From Clostridia bacterium (GTDB lineage: Bacteria; Bacillota; Clostridia; Oscillospirales; Acutalibacteraceae): 64,000 nucleotides of DNA. Below the pieces are notes generated by a model. That model worked only from the letters and a program-made list of their open reading frames with translations. It had not been told where the DNA came from and did no database searches. The translations under genes were made by a program, and so were the position numbers. This document shows positions 63,347-64,000 of the stretch, in pieces. Positions within the stretch are counted from its first letter, which is position 1. Each line of letters begins with the position of its first letter. Location: positions 1-64,000 of the forward strand of contig JAFQRA010000015.1 of assembly GCA_017410325.1 (NCBI GenBank), written 5' to 3'.

Positions 63347-64000
63347 ATGACATCACAGCTTTTGGCATTCGTTCTCTATTTTGTAGCTGTCCTTGGTATC
63401 GGTCTTTTCTTCTTCTTCAAGTCGAAGGGTACCGGTGAAAAGGATTACTTCCTTGGCGGCCGTTCAATGGGTCCGTGGGTAACAGCGCTCAGCGCACAGG
63501 CCTCCGATATGTCCGGTTGGCTGCTTATGGGCTTCCCCGGCAGTATTCTTGCTTTCGGTATGGGTCAGGTCTGGATAGGTATCGGCCTTGCACTCGGTAC
63601 TGCAGCAAACTGGATTTTCGTTGCAAGAAGACTCCGTAAGTTCTCACAGGTCTGCAACGATTCAATCACAATTCCGCAGTATCTTTCAAACCGCTTTATG
63701 GCGAAGAGCCGTGCTCTTCAGATTATCTGTGCAATCGTATTCCTTGTTTTCTTCACAATCTACGTTGCGTCAAGCTTCGTTGCAGGTCAGAAGGTATTCA
63801 TCCAGGTTGTTCCCCAGCTTGCGGATAACCCCAACCTTGCACTTGTCATTTTTGCAGCAATTATTATTGTTTACACATTCTTCGGCGGCTTCAAGGCAGT
63901 TTGTTGGACGGACTTTTTCCAGGGCCTTATGATGCTTGCCGCACTTCTTGCCGTTCCCTTTATGCTCATCTTTGTTCAGGAGCTTGACTTCAGCGTATTT
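63347..64000 (+). CDS. putP: Sodium:proline symporter PutP, 5' part only
   Basis: The first 218 codons before the window ends. Solute:sodium symporter family: SYFLGG-like DYFLGGRSMGPWVTALSAQASDMSGWLL near residue 29, VWIGIGLALGTAANWIFVARRLR, and YTFFGGFKAVCWTDFFQGLMML near 172. These are PutP signatures for Na+-coupled proline uptake. GAGAGG precedes the ATG. The 3' part is outside the window. Confidence 0.9.
   Translation, partial: MTSQLLAFVLYFVAVLGIGLFFFFKSKGTGEKDYFLGGRSMGPWVTALSAQASDMSGWLLMGFPGSILAFGMGQVWIGIGLALGTAANWIFVARRLRKFSQVCNDSITIPQYLSNRFMAKSRALQIICAIVFLVFFTIYVASSFVAGQKVFIQVVPQLADNPNLALVIFAAIIIVYTFFGGFKAVCWTDFFQGLMMLAALLAVPFMLIFVQELDFSVF

Overview
The window reads as a chromosomal segment of an endospore-forming, low-to-mid-GC Firmicute of class Clostridia, most likely a gut-type Oscillospirales/Ruminococcaceae-like bacterium. 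Grounds: a spoIIGA-sigE pair, spoIIID, a YlmC/YmxH-type PRC-barrel gene, CIRCE-controlled groESL, the hprK/murB/whiA/dnaE/pfkA neighbourhood, BlaI/BlaR-type regulation, a dockerin-bearing secreted protein, and several families of short palindromic intergenic repeats. The exact genus is inference. I saw no rRNA, tRNA, CRISPR array, insertion sequence or prophage.

Layout. 0-8.3 kb: two very large secreted surface proteins built from helical repeats and InlB-type B-repeats, the second ending in a dockerin. 8.3-10.5 kb: an Sfp-type phosphopantetheinyl transferase and an extended SDR epimerase with an unusual zinc-ribbon-like tail. 10.6-15.9 kb: an accessory cluster of poorly known genes (zinc-ribbon membrane protein, PEP-utilising enzyme, a 26-residue membrane peptide, an exported protein, a 45-residue hydrophobic peptide, a DUF3592-like protein), preceded by an operator-like array. 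16-21.4 kb, minus strand: purE-purF-purM-purN-purH behind a promoter and a structured leader. 21.5-25.5 kb: lipoprotein, PRC-barrel protein, GH38 alpha-mannosidase. 25.7-28.9 kb, minus: groES-groEL and a metallophosphoesterase. 29-31.3 kb: DUF1858 protein, trmK, palindromic repeats, deoB. 31.3-32.9 kb, minus: a secreted Thr/Pro-linker protein. 33-35.9 kb: yebC, an MBL-fold hydrolase, a HAD phosphatase.

35.9-40.4 kb, minus: a parvulin-type foldase, a SPFH-NfeD pair and a DUF421-DUF4363 pair. 40.5-42.5 kb: ROK protein, SIS isomerase, spoIIID. 42.5-50.9 kb: hprK, glucokinase, murB, whiA, dnaE, pfkA, linking carbon-catabolite control, glycolysis entry, wall synthesis and replication; rapZ and yvcK, common in this neighbourhood, are absent here. 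51-54 kb, minus: a BlaI/BlaR1-like pair with two palindromic operators over its promoter. 54.2-59 kb: pcrA helicase, a DapA-superfamily aldolase, a secreted LCAT-like alpha/beta hydrolase. 59.3-64 kb: spoIIGA-sigE, tmcAL, a TIM-barrel epimerase, a 58-residue membrane protein and a truncated sodium:proline symporter at the window edge.

The most promising leads for something undescribed are the 10.6-15.9 kb cluster with its GTTACAA operator array, the hydrophobic C-terminal tail shared by two secreted proteins, the hairpin that buries the spoIIID ribosome-binding site, the purE leader, and the modular palindromic repeats. All calls come from reading the sequence and from family knowledge; no database search was run.
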